From positions 1-64,000 of the forward strand of contig NZ_JADOBE010000009.1 in the NCBI RefSeq assembly GCF_015637705.1: a stretch of DNA of 64,000 nt, read 5' to 3'. Positions within the stretch are counted from its first letter, which is position 1, and the number at the start of each line of letters is the position of its first letter. The notes beneath the pieces were generated by a model. It was given only the letters and a program-made list of their open reading frames with translations, ran no database searches and was not told the DNA's origin. The position numbers and the translations under genes were made by a program. This DNA is from Pseudomonas sp. N040. Lineage in GTDB: Bacteria > Pseudomonadota > Gammaproteobacteria > Pseudomonadales > Pseudomonadaceae. Below are positions 56,078 to 64,000 of the stretch, piece by piece.

Positions 56078-56096
56078 GGGGCGCTTCAGGCGCCCC
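56078..56096 (+). other. GC-rich hairpin between yajC and secD
   Basis: GGGGCGC-TTCAG-GCGCCCC, a 7-bp stem 22 bp past the yajC stop and 20 bp before secD. No T-run follows, so it is more likely an mRNA-stability or partial attenuation element than a full terminator. Confidence 0.45.
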
Positions 56097-56116
56097 GCGT
56101 CATAACGGGCGCAGTC

Positions 56117-57979
56117 ATGCTCAACAGATTCCCTCTATGGAAGTACCTGCTGATCGTTTCGATCTTGCTGGTAGGCTTTATTTATTCCGCTCCGAACCTC
56201 TACCCGGATGATCCGGCGATCCAGATTCGCGGACAGAGTGTCGCGCTGAAGATTACCGATGCCCAAATGCAGCGTGCAGAGAGCGCCCTCAAGGCCGGTG
56301 GCATCGCGGTGAAGGCGGTTGAGCTCAGCCCGCAGGGTGGCATGCTGCGCCTCGCGGCAGCTGCCGATCAGTTGCCGGGGCGTGATCTGGTTGCCCGTGC
56401 TCTGGGCGACGAGTATGTGGTGGCGCTGAACCTGGCACCGACCACGCCGGCCTGGTTGCGCAGCCTGGGCGCAGGCCCGATGAAGCTCGGCCTGGACTTG
56501 TCGGGTGGCGTGCACTTCCTGCTCGAAGTAGACATGGACAAGGCGGTCACGGCGCGCATCAAGGTCTACGAGGGGGAAGTGAAGAGCCTGCTGCGCAAGG
56601 AGCGCCTGCGCTATCGCTCGCTGCCCCAGCAGGACAATGCGATCCAGCTCGGCTTTGCCGACAAGGCCCAGCTGGAAAAGGCCCATGGCCTGATACAGAA
56701 GAGCTTTCCTGATTTTGCCCTCACTGAAGCCGAACGCAATGGACAGGTGGTGCTGAGCCTGGCGCTGACCCCGGCCAAGCTGGCAGAGATTCGCGAGTAT
56801 TCGATCAAGCAAAACCTGACCACCGTGCGCAACCGGGTCAATGAGCTGGGCGTGTCCGAGCCGCTGGTGCAGCGCCAGGGCGCCAATCGCATCGTTGTCG
56901 AGTTGCCAGGCGTGCAGGATACCGCCAGTGCCAAGGGTATTCTCGGCAAGACTGCCAACCTGGAATTCCGCCTGGAGGCGGACCGCGACGCACCGAAGGC
57001 GGCGACCGAGTCGTTCGAGTTCCGCGAACCGAACCGACCACCGGTGGCTCTGGAGCGCGGCCTGATCATCACTGGTGACAAGGTTACCGATGCCAGTGCC
57101 AGCTTCGATGAGAATGGCCGTCCGCAGGTCAACATTCGCCTGGATGGGCATGGCGGTGATCTGATGAACCGCGCTACGCGGAACAATGTCGGGCGCAGCA
57201 TGGCGGTGATCTTTATCGAGCAGAAGCCGGTCACGCGCTACGTCAAGCAGACCGTGGATGGTGTCGAGAAGGAAGTGCCGGTAACGGCGTTCAAGGAAGA
57301 AAAGAAGATCATCAGCCTGGCCACTATCCAGTCGGCGCTCGGCAACAGCTTCCGCATCACCGGCCTGGATGGCCCGGGCGAGTCCTCCGAGCTGGCCTTG
57401 CTGCTGCGCGCCGGTGGCCTGGCGGCGCCGATGCACTTTGCCGAGGAGCGCACCATCGGCCCGAGCCTGGGTGCCGAGAACATCGAGCTGGGGATCAAGG
57501 CATCAATCTGGGGTTTTATCTTCGTTTCCCTGTTCATTCTCGCCATCTATAAGTTCTTCGGCCTGCTGGCGACCGTGGCGCTGGGTTTCAACATGGTGCT
57601 GCTGCTGGCGCTGATGTCCTTGCTGGGGGCGACTCTTACCCTGCCAGGTATTGCCGGTATCGTGCTGACCATGGGCATGGCGGTGGATGCCAACGTACTG
57701 ATCTTCTCGCGGATTCGCGAGGAGATTGAAAATGGCATGTCGGTTCAGCGCGCCATTCACGAAGGTTTTGATCGGGCCTTCAGCGCCATCATCGATGGCA
57801 ACCTGACCACGCTGCTGGTGGGCGGGATTCTCTTTGTCATGGGTACCGGGCCGGTAAAAGGGTTCTCGGTGACCATGTCCCTGGGGATTCTCACGTCGAT
57901 GTTTACTGCGGTTTTTGTAACGCGGGCGATGGTCAATCTGATCTTCGGTAATCGTCAGCTCAAGAAGCTGTGGATTTAA
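56117..57979 (+). CDS. secD: Protein translocase subunit SecD
   Basis: 620 residues with six transmembrane helices: one near 11-30, then five between about 450 and 610. The large periplasmic P1 domain contains GLDLSGGVHFLLEVDMD (about 123-139) and VNELGVSEPLVQRQGANRIV. The C-terminal membrane core has GMAVDANVLIFSRIREE and GPVKGFSVTMSLGILTSMFTAVF. SecDF uses the proton gradient to pull proteins across the membrane. secF follows after 13 bp. Confidence 0.98.
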   Translation: MLNRFPLWKYLLIVSILLVGFIYSAPNLYPDDPAIQIRGQSVALKITDAQMQRAESALKAGGIAVKAVELSPQGGMLRLAAAADQLPGRDLVARALGDEYVVALNLAPTTPAWLRSLGAGPMKLGLDLSGGVHFLLEVDMDKAVTARIKVYEGEVKSLLRKERLRYRSLPQQDNAIQLGFADKAQLEKAHGLIQKSFPDFALTEAERNGQVVLSLALTPAKLAEIREYSIKQNLTTVRNRVNELGVSEPLVQRQGANRIVVELPGVQDTASAKGILGKTANLEFRLEADRDAPKAATESFEFREPNRPPVALERGLIITGDKVTDASASFDENGRPQVNIRLDGHGGDLMNRATRNNVGRSMAVIFIEQKPVTRYVKQTVDGVEKEVPVTAFKEEKKIISLATIQSALGNSFRITGLDGPGESSELALLLRAGGLAAPMHFAEERTIGPSLGAENIELGIKASIWGFIFVSLFILAIYKFFGLLATVALGFNMVLLLALMSLLGATLTLPGIAGIVLTMGMAVDANVLIFSRIREEIENGMSVQRAIHEGFDRAFSAIIDGNLTTLLVGGILFVMGTGPVKGFSVTMSLGILTSMFTAVFVTRAMVNLIFGNRQLKKLWI

Positions 57980-57992
57980 AGGGGTAATGACG

Positions 57993-58904
57993 ATGAAAAC
58001 TGCAATCAATTTCATGGGCATCCGCAATATTGCATTTGCACTGACCATGCTGCTCACCGTCATCTCGCTGGGGAGTCTGGCTTTCAAGGGGCTGAATTTT
58101 GGCCTCGACTTCACTGGCGGTACCCTGATCGAGCTGGGATACCAGAAGCCGATTCAGCCCTCCGATGTGCGTGACCAGTTGCGCAATGCCGGTTATGCCG
58201 ACGCCCAGGTGCAGAGCTTTGGTGCTACCACTGATGTACTGGTACGCCTGCGCGGCGATGATCCGCAGCTTGGCAACAAGGTTGCCCAGGCGCTCCAGGC
58301 GCAGACCGGGGATAATCAGCTGACGATCAACCGTGTCGAGTTTGTGGGGCCTTCGGTTGGCGAGGAGCTGCGCGACCAGGGTGGCTTGGGCATGTTGCTG
58401 GCTCTGGCTGGGGTGATGCTGTACGTGGCATTTCGCTTTCAGTGGAAGTTTGGTCTGGGGGCCATCGTTTCGCTCCTGCATGACGTTATCATCACGCTGG
58501 GCGTGTTCAGTTTCTTCCAGATCCCCTTTGATCTGTCGGTGCTGGCGGCCGTGCTGGCGATAATCGGTTATTCGCTGAACGACACCATCGTGGTGTTCGA
58601 CCGGATCCGCGAGAACTTCCGCTTGCTGCGCAAGGCCGAGCTGATCGAGAACATCAATATCTCGACCACGCAGACCATGCTCAGAACTTTGGCTACGTCC
58701 ATTTCGACACTGCTGGCGATTCTGGCGTTGATGGTGTTCGGTGGCGAGAATCTCTGGGGATTCTCGCTGGCACTGTTTATTGGTGTTACTGCGGGCACTT
58801 ACTCTTCTGTCTATATTGCCAGTGTGATGCTGATCTGGCTGAAGCTGACCCGGGATGACCTGATCCCTCCGGTTGAAGCGGAGGCGGTTGACGATCGCCC
58901 ATGA
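57993..58904 (+). CDS. secF: Protein translocase subunit SecF
   Basis: 303 residues: one N-terminal helix (about 12-31), P1-like short periplasmic domain with LNFGLDFTGGTLIELGY, and five more helices. The core motif IIGYSLNDTIVVFDRIRENF and GFSLALFIGVTAGTYSSVYIAS are typical. ATG at 57993 has better spacing from the GGGG box than ATG at 57987. It completes the SecDF-YajC set. Confidence 0.97.
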   Translation: MKTAINFMGIRNIAFALTMLLTVISLGSLAFKGLNFGLDFTGGTLIELGYQKPIQPSDVRDQLRNAGYADAQVQSFGATTDVLVRLRGDDPQLGNKVAQALQAQTGDNQLTINRVEFVGPSVGEELRDQGGLGMLLALAGVMLYVAFRFQWKFGLGAIVSLLHDVIITLGVFSFFQIPFDLSVLAAVLAIIGYSLNDTIVVFDRIRENFRLLRKAELIENINISTTQTMLRTLATSISTLLAILALMVFGGENLWGFSLALFIGVTAGTYSSVYIASVMLIWLKLTRDDLIPPVEAEAVDDRP

Positions 58905-59024
58905 GCTTTGTGACGACTGTCGCGTTTTCCAGCAAGGCTCATCCCAAGTTGAACTAATGGTGGGATTTCAGGTCGAAGTTTTCGCTGGGGTACTGTGCCC
59001 CATTAATGGATTTTGGAGGTTAGC

Positions 59025-59567
59025 GTGGACAAGTCGATGCTCGTCGGTGCGGTTCTTGGTGCTGTGGGCGTTACTGCGGGTGGCGCGATAGCGACGTACA
59101 CCCTGGTTGGCGGCGGCACGGAATATGCCAAGGTGGTTGCCGTGCAGCCGGTCAATGAGACGATCAAGACACCACGCCAGGTCTGCAAGGATGTCGTGGT
59201 GACCAAGCAGGCTCCGGTCAAGGATGAGCACCAGATTACCGGTACGGTGATTGGTGCGCTGGCGGGTGGCTTGCTTGGCAATCAGGTCGGTGGCGGCACC
59301 GGCAAGAAGGTCGCTACGGTCGCCGGTGCAGCGGCGGGTGGCTATGCCGGCAATAAGGTGCAAGAGAACATGCAGGAAAGCGATACCTATCAGACCACCG
59401 AGACGCGTTGCAGCACGGTCACCGACACCAGTGAGAAACTGGTCGGTTATGATGTCAAATACGAACTGGATGGCCAGGTCAACCAGGTGCGCATGGACTA
59501 CGATCCGGGCAGCAAGATTCCGCTGGACGAACAGGGTCGCCTGATCCTCTCGCAGCAGGCCCAGTAA
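59025..59567 (+). CDS. Glycine-zipper 2TM domain protein
   Basis: 180 residues from a GTG start with a GGAGG box. An N-terminal hydrophobic helix (about 5-28) anchors or exports it, and the glycine-zipper segment VIGALAGGLLGNQVGGGTGK (about 74-93) with VAGAAAGGYAGNKVQ follows. The C-terminus has VGYDVKYELDGQVNQVRMD, as in PA3819-like outer-membrane or periplasmic proteins. It follows secF in the Pseudomonas gene order. The biochemical role is unknown. Confidence 0.88.
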   Translation: MDKSMLVGAVLGAVGVTAGGAIATYTLVGGGTEYAKVVAVQPVNETIKTPRQVCKDVVVTKQAPVKDEHQITGTVIGALAGGLLGNQVGGGTGKKVATVAGAAAGGYAGNKVQENMQESDTYQTTETRCSTVTDTSEKLVGYDVKYELDGQVNQVRMDYDPGSKIPLDEQGRLILSQQAQ

Positions 59568-59596
59568 CCTCTTCCCGGTTACTGTGGAACCAAACT

Positions 59597-59625
59597 AAAA
59601 AAGCGCCTGAAGAGGCGCTTTTTTA
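59597..59625. terminator. Bidirectional terminator
   Basis: AAAAAAGCGCCT-GAAG-AGGCGCTTTTTT: an AGCGCCT/AGGCGCT stem with A/T flanks. It sits between the glycine-zipper gene (plus) and suhB (minus), which converge. Confidence 0.92.
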
Positions 59626-59651
59626 GTTTCTGCAGTAGGCCCGAGGCACAT

Positions 59652-60467
59652 TCAGCGCTTCATGGCTTCCGGCAGGTGCGGCTGAATGGCGGTCAGCACG
59701 GCTTTGAAGCACTTGGTGTTGCCCGCTACCACATGGCCCTTCTCGAGGAACTCGTGGTTGCCGGTAAAGTCGCTGATCAGGCCACCGGCCTCCTGGACCA
59801 GCAGTGCCCCGGCCGCCATGTCCCATTCGGACAGGCCGAACTCCCAGTAAGCGTCAAAGCGCCCGGCGGCAACATAGGCCAGATCCAGGCTGGCCGCGCC
59901 GGCACGCCGAATCCCGGCGGTCTGCCCGACCAGGCTGCGGAACATGCCGAGGTAGTTGTCGAGGCTGTCCAGCTGGTTGTCGCGGAACGGGAAGCCGGTT
60001 CCAAGCAGGGCGCCTTCCAGGCTCTTGCGCGAGCTGACGCGCAGGCGGCGACCATTCAGTGCGGCGCCACGCCCGCGGCTGGCGGTGAATTCTTCCTGGC
60101 GTATAGGGTCGAGTACCACCGCGTGCTCCAGGCGGCCGCGATATTTGCAGGCGATGCTCACGGCGTAGTGCGGTACGCCGCGCACGAAGTTGGTGGTGCC
60201 GTCGAGAGGATCAATGATCCACAGGTAATCAGCGCCATCGCCGCTGCCTTCGCTCAGGCCGCTTTCCTCACCCAGTATGCCGTGGTTCGGGTAGGCCTTG
60301 CGCAGCGCTGCAATGATGCTCTGCTCGGCGGCAAGGTCGATTTCGGTCACGTAGTCTTTTGCATCTTTTTCGTTGACCGAAATGACGTCCAGACGCTCGG
60401 TCGAACGGAAAATCAGCTCGCCGGCACTACGGGCCGCGCGCAGCGCGATATTCAGCATGGGCTGCAT
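59652..60467 (-). CDS. suhB: Inositol-1-monophosphatase (SuhB)
   Basis: 271 residues. Metal-binding motifs: GEESG (66-70), IDPLDGTTNF (85-94) and WDMAAGALLVQEAGG (about 213-227). It cleaves inositol monophosphate; in bacteria SuhB also joins the ribosomal RNA antitermination complex and affects virulence regulation in Pseudomonas. It is divergent from trmJ, sharing about 140 bp of upstream sequence. Confidence 0.96.
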   Translation of the reverse strand: MQPMLNIALRAARSAGELIFRSTERLDVISVNEKDAKDYVTEIDLAAEQSIIAALRKAYPNHGILGEESGLSEGSGDGADYLWIIDPLDGTTNFVRGVPHYAVSIACKYRGRLEHAVVLDPIRQEEFTASRGRGAALNGRRLRVSSRKSLEGALLGTGFPFRDNQLDSLDNYLGMFRSLVGQTAGIRRAGAASLDLAYVAAGRFDAYWEFGLSEWDMAAGALLVQEAGGLISDFTGNHEFLEKGHVVAGNTKCFKAVLTAIQPHLPEAMKR

Positions 60468-60610
60468 GAAAATTACCTGGGGCTTTAAAGAGAGCGCGAA
60501 ATTCTAGCAGAAAGCCTGTGCAAATGCAGGCGCAATAGCCGCCTGCTTGGTAATTGTGTTGGCTGTCCGGTAAGATCCGATCCCCCTTGAGGTTGGCTCC
60601 GGAGTAGGCA

Positions 60611-61384
60611 TTGCTGCAGAGAATTCGCGTGGTGCTGGTCAATACCAGTCACCCCGGCAACATCGGCGGAGCAGCGCGCGCCATGAAGAACATGGGGTTG
60701 TCGCGGCTGGTGCTGGTTGACCCGCAAGACTTCCCCAGCGCCGAAGCTGTGGCTAGAGCTTCCGGGGCGAGCGATATTCTCGACGCCGCGCAGGTTGTGG
60801 CGACCCTCGAGGAGGCCTTGGCGGGTTGCAGCATGGTGTTTGGCACCAGTGCGCGTGAGCGGCGTATTCCCTGGCCACTGCTGGATCCGCGCGAGTCGGC
60901 CAGTGCCAGCATTGCGCAGTTGCAGGCGGGAGGCGAGGTGGCGCTGGTATTTGGTCGCGAATATGCCGGCCTGACCAATGAGGAATTGCAGCGTTGCCAC
61001 TTTCATGTGCACATCCCGTCCGATCCTGAATTTTCCTCGCTTAACCTGGCCACTGCCGTTCAGGTGCTGACTTACGAGGTCAGAATGGCCTGGCTGGCTG
61101 CCGAGGGTTTGCCGACCAAGCTGGCCAAGGTCGAAACGACAGCAATGCTCAATGCGCAGCCGGTCACCATGGATGAACTGGAGCATTTCTACGGACAGCT
61201 TGAAGCTACGCTGATTGAAATTGGCTTCCTCGATCCGTTGAAGCCCCGGCATCTGATGCCGCGCTTGCGACGTCTCTATGGTCGTTGCGGGATAAGCAAG
61301 CTGGAAATGAATATCCTGCGCGGCATTCTTACGGAAACCCAGAAAACGGCTCGAGGCGAGCCGCACAAGCGGAGAGAACCCTGA
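60611..61384 (+). CDS. trmJ: tRNA (cytidine/uridine-2'-O-)-methyltransferase TrmJ
   Basis: 257 residues of the SPOUT family: [20 protein letters not shown] (about 11-30) and the knotted SAM site [19 protein letters not shown] (about 114-132). TrmJ methylates the 2'-OH at position 32 of tRNAs. The start is a TTG at 60611 with a GGAG box. Its stop overlaps cysE by one base. The divergent suhB matches the Pseudomonas order. Confidence 0.95.
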   Translation: MLQRIRVVLVNTSHPGNIGGAARAMKNMGLSRLVLVDPQDFPSAEAVARASGASDILDAAQVVATLEEALAGCSMVFGTSARERRIPWPLLDPRESASASIAQLQAGGEVALVFGREYAGLTNEELQRCHFHVHIPSDPEFSSLNLATAVQVLTYEVRMAWLAAEGLPTKLAKVETTAMLNAQPVTMDELEHFYGQLEATLIEIGFLDPLKPRHLMPRLRRLYGRCGISKLEMNILRGILTETQKTARGEPHKRREP

Positions 61385-62160
61385 TGTTCGAGCGCGTGCG
61401 AGAAGATATTGAGAGTGTCTTTCACCGCGACCCGGCGGCGCGAAACTTTCTCGAGGTGCTGACCTGCTATCCGGGGTTGCATGCCATCTGGATCCATCGC
61501 CTGGCCCATGCCTTGTGGAGTTCCGGCTGGAAGTGGCTGGGCCGCTGGCTGTCCAATTTTGGCCGCTGGCTGACCGGCATCGAAATCCATCCGGGGGCGG
61601 TCATCGGCCGGCGTTTCTTCATTGACCACGGCATGGGGATTGTCATCGGTGAGACCGCCGAGATTGGCAATGACGTAACCCTGTATCAGGGCGTAACCCT
61701 GGGCGGCACCAGCTGGAACAAGGGCAAGCGCCATCCGACGCTGGAGGATGGGGTGGTGGTCGGGGCCGGCGCCAAGGTGCTGGGCCCCTTTACCGTGGGC
61801 GCCGGGGCCAAGATCGGCTCCAATGCCGTGGTGACCAAGGCCGTTCCGCCGGGAGCCACCGCCGTGGGCATTCCGGGGCGCATCATTACCCGTTCGGATG
61901 ACGATCAGGAGGCCGTGCGGCAGGCGATTGCCGAGAAGTATGGCTTCGACTCCTACGGCCTCGGTTCGGACATGCCGGATCCGGTGGCGCGGGCCATCGG
62001 CCAGCTGCTGGATCATTTGCAGGCGGTGGATACGCGGCTGGAAGGCATGTGCAAGGCGCTCACGGCCCTGGGCAGTGACTATTGCGCCAAGGCGTTGCCG
62101 GAGTTGCGCAAGGAGGATTTTGACCAGGTCAAATGTGACGAAGACAATCCGCCTTCCTGA
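61384..62160 (+). CDS. cysE: Serine O-acetyltransferase
   Basis: 258 residues. The N-terminal helical domain (about 1-70) precedes left-handed beta-helix hexapeptide repeats (about 70-175: [40 protein letters not shown]). Catalytic His/Asp are expected in FFIDHGMG and TLEDGV-type loops. It makes O-acetylserine, the precursor of cysteine, in the cytoplasm. Start at ATG 61384 in a TGATG junction with trmJ, so translation is coupled. iscR follows after a promoter. Confidence 0.96.
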   Translation: MFERVREDIESVFHRDPAARNFLEVLTCYPGLHAIWIHRLAHALWSSGWKWLGRWLSNFGRWLTGIEIHPGAVIGRRFFIDHGMGIVIGETAEIGNDVTLYQGVTLGGTSWNKGKRHPTLEDGVVVGAGAKVLGPFTVGAGAKIGSNAVVTKAVPPGATAVGIPGRIITRSDDDQEAVRQAIAEKYGFDSYGLGSDMPDPVARAIGQLLDHLQAVDTRLEGMCKALTALGSDYCAKALPELRKEDFDQVKCDEDNPPS

Positions 62161-62234
62161 AGCCTGAGCGGCGTGTCTGCTATCATGCGCCGCGCCGCGC
62201 AATTCAATCCCTACTATTTTGCTTGGTCTTTTAG

Positions 62235-62263
62235 TTGACTTGAATGCTCGGGAATTGCATACT
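62235..62263 (+). promoter_or_regulatory. iscR promoter with candidate IscR type-1 site
   Basis: TTGACT (62235-62240), 17-base spacer, CATACT (62258-62263, 4/6 to TATAAT). The spacer carries TCGGGAAT, so the block resembles the TTGACC...TCGGG layout of type-1 IscR operators. Autorepression of iscR by [2Fe-2S]-IscR is established in E. coli and likely here. Confidence 0.6.
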
Positions 62264-62295
62264 TCGAGTACCTAGACGCTTTTCTGGTACTTAGC

Positions 62296-62790
62296 ATGCG
62301 ACTCACAACCAAGGGCCGTTACGCCGTGACTGCGATGCTCGATTTGGCATTGCATGGTCAGCGTGGACCGGTTTCTCTGGCGGACATCTCCGAACGTCAG
62401 GCGATTTCGCTGTCCTACCTCGAGCAATTGTTTGCCAAGCTGCGCCGCAACAACCTGGTTACCAGTGTTCGCGGGCCGGGCGGTGGCTACAAGCTCGCGC
62501 GCGATTTGAAAGATATTCGGGTTGCCCAGGTGATCGATGCGGTCAATGAGTCGGTGGATGCGACCCGTTGCGGCGGGCAGGGCGGTTGCCATTCGGGCGA
62601 TATCTGCCTGACCCATCACTTGTGGTCCGATCTGAGTCAGCAGATCCATGAGTTTCTAAGCGGCATCAGCCTGTTTGATCTGGTCATTCGCCATGATGTC
62701 CAGGAAGTCGCCCTGCGCCAGGATCAGCGCCGCTGTAATCCGCCGGCTGCAGGTGTTGAAACGATCATCCAGGCGTCCGCCATCGAATAA
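62296..62790 (+). CDS. iscR: Fe-S cluster regulator IscR
   Basis: 164 residues of the Rrf2 family: an N-terminal winged helix (about 1-60, [39 protein letters not shown]) and the cluster-binding cysteines Cys92, Cys98 and Cys104 in the loop [14 protein letters not shown]. It senses Fe-S status and controls isc and other genes. iscS follows 29 bp downstream. Further isc genes should lie past the window. Confidence 0.97.
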   Translation: MRLTTKGRYAVTAMLDLALHGQRGPVSLADISERQAISLSYLEQLFAKLRRNNLVTSVRGPGGGYKLARDLKDIRVAQVIDAVNESVDATRCGGQGGCHSGDICLTHHLWSDLSQQIHEFLSGISLFDLVIRHDVQEVALRQDQRRCNPPAAGVETIIQASAIE

Positions 62791-62819
62791 GCAGGCCGCA
62801 AGTCTTAAGGAGTGTTTTG

Positions 62820-64000
62820 ATGAAATTGCCGATTTATCTGGATTATTCAGCCACTACGCCGGTTGATCCGCGGGTTGCCCAGAAAATGTCCGAGTGCCTG
62901 CTTGCCGATGGAAATTTCGGCAACCCGGCATCGCGTTCCCATGTGTTTGGCTGGAGGGCGGAAGAGGCGGTGGAAAATGCCCGCCGGCAAGTTGCCGACC
63001 TGGTCAATGCGGATCCGCGAGAGATCGTCTGGACTTCCGGGGCCACCGAGTCGGATAACCTGGCGATCAAGGGGGCGGCAAAGTTCTATGCCTCGAAGGG
63101 ACGCCACCTGGTCACCAGCAAGATCGAACACAAGGCGGTGCTGGATACCTGCCGGCAGCTGGAGCGGGAAGGTTTCGAGGTCACCTACATCGAGCCTGGC
63201 GAGGATGGCATCATCACCCCGGCCATGGTGGAGGCGGCGTTGCGCGAAGACACCATTCTGGTTTCGATCATGCACGTCAACAACGAGATCGGCACGATCA
63301 ATGATATCGCGGCAATTGGTGAGCTGACCCGCTCGCGCGGCATTCTGCTGCACGTCGATGCCGCGCAGTCGACCGGCAAGGTCAAGATCGACCTGGAAGC
63401 GATGAAGGTCGATCTGATGTCCTTCTCTGCACACAAGACCTATGGCCCGAAGGGCATTGGCGCACTCTACGTGCGGCGCAAGCCAAGGGTGCGGATTGAG
63501 GCGCAGATGCACGGCGGCGGTCATGAGCGCGGCATGCGCTCAGGTACCCTGGCCACCCACCAGATTGTCGGCATGGGCGAGGCCTTCCGGATTGCCGGTG
63601 AGGAAATGCTCAGCGAGTGCGCGCGGATCAAGGCGCTGCAGGAGCGCTTCTGGAATAACCTGAAGGACATGGAAGAGCTGTATCTCAATGGCAGCGCCAC
63701 GGCGCGGGTGCCGCATAACCTGAATCTGAGTTTCAACTATGTCGAGGGCGAGTCGCTGATCATGGCGCTCAAGGATCTCGCCGTATCTTCAGGCTCGGCC
63801 TGTACTTCGGCCTCGCTGGAGCCGTCCTATGTGTTGCGTGCCCTCGGGCGCAATGACGAGCTGGCGCATAGCTCTATCCGCTTCACGTTCGGCCGCTTCA
63901 CCACGCAGGAAGAGGTCGACTATGCCGCAGCCAAGAGCCGCGAAGCGGTAGAGAAGCTGCGCGAGCTTTCGCCGTTATGGGACATGTTCAAAGAGGGTGT
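62820..64000 (+). CDS. iscS: Cysteine desulfurase IscS (5' part, runs off the right edge)
   Basis: 393 codons present, without a stop at the edge; the full enzyme is about 404 residues. PLP-lysine is Lys206 in [10 protein letters not shown]. The active-site Cys328 is in [16 protein letters not shown]. It begins [16 protein letters not shown]. The enzyme provides sulfur from cysteine for Fe-S clusters and tRNA thiolation. AAGGAG lies ahead of the ATG at 62820. Confidence 0.97.
   Translation, partial: MKLPIYLDYSATTPVDPRVAQKMSECLLADGNFGNPASRSHVFGWRAEEAVENARRQVADLVNADPREIVWTSGATESDNLAIKGAAKFYASKGRHLVTSKIEHKAVLDTCRQLEREGFEVTYIEPGEDGIITPAMVEAALREDTILVSIMHVNNEIGTINDIAAIGELTRSRGILLHVDAAQSTGKVKIDLEAMKVDLMSFSAHKTYGPKGIGALYVRRKPRVRIEAQMHGGGHERGMRSGTLATHQIVGMGEAFRIAGEEMLSECARIKALQERFWNNLKDMEELYLNGSATARVPHNLNLSFNYVEGESLIMALKDLAVSSGSACTSASLEPSYVLRALGRNDELAHSSIRFTFGRFTTQEEVDYAAAKSREAVEKLRELSPLWDMFKEG

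Overview
The window is GC-rich bacterial chromosome interrupted by one foreign block. Gene families, start contexts and gene order point to a gammaproteobacterium of the Pseudomonas group: the order valS, holC, pepA, lptF-lptG, [insertion], queA, tgt, yajC, secD, secF, glycine-zipper protein, suhB, trmJ, cysE, iscR, iscS is the one I know from Pseudomonas genomes. The species cannot be fixed from sequence alone.

Layout. 1-1285: N-terminal part of a large autotransporter-type surface protein made of 69-residue repeats, running off the left edge. 1726-19155: ordinary chromosomal genes, mostly on the minus strand. They include an ECF sigma/anti-sigma/periplasmic metal-sensor/EF-hand cluster, a CDF cation exporter, a class D beta-lactamase homologue, a DUF1254 lipoprotein, a YhiN-type flavoprotein, an FMN-binding glutamate-synthase-like protein and a homocysteine methyltransferase. 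19550-28105: core genes (valS, holC, pepA, lptFG, an RDD membrane protein and a cold-shock gene). 28446-53336: a genomic island of about 25 kb inserted in the 3' end of a tRNA-Leu(CAA) gene. 53507-64000: core genes for tRNA queuosine modification, Sec translocation and cysteine/Fe-S metabolism; iscS runs off the right edge.

The island has a P4-type integrase beside the intact tRNA, a degenerate copy of the tRNA 3' end at the far boundary, integrase arm-type repeats at both ends, an AlpA-like regulator and a small HUH Rep-like protein. I see no conjugation or phage structural genes, so it looks like a satellite-type or mobilisable element. Its cargo is mainly defence: (i) an Eco1-like (type II-A) retron with a predicted msr-msd RNA, a nucleoside-deoxyribosyltransferase-like effector and a reverse transcriptase; (ii) a six-gene operon of an 86-residue unknown, a WYL-domain regulator, an SNF2 helicase with a PLD-like N-terminus, a DUF4391 protein, and type III Mod and Res; (iii) a CoiA-like zinc/nuclease protein divergent from a two-helix membrane protein; (iv) a three-gene unit ending in a PPP-family phosphatase; (v) two tiny asparagine-rich ORFs, an orphan broken ParD antitoxin and several unknown ORFs. 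A small serine recombinase with a candidate res site separates the retron from the restriction operon and suggests assembly by successive insertions.

The strongest candidates for new biology are the retron with its effector start codon lying against the a2 segment, the six-gene restriction/helicase operon with its small first gene, and the uncharacterised cargo modules. All are read from sequence alone; no database search was possible.
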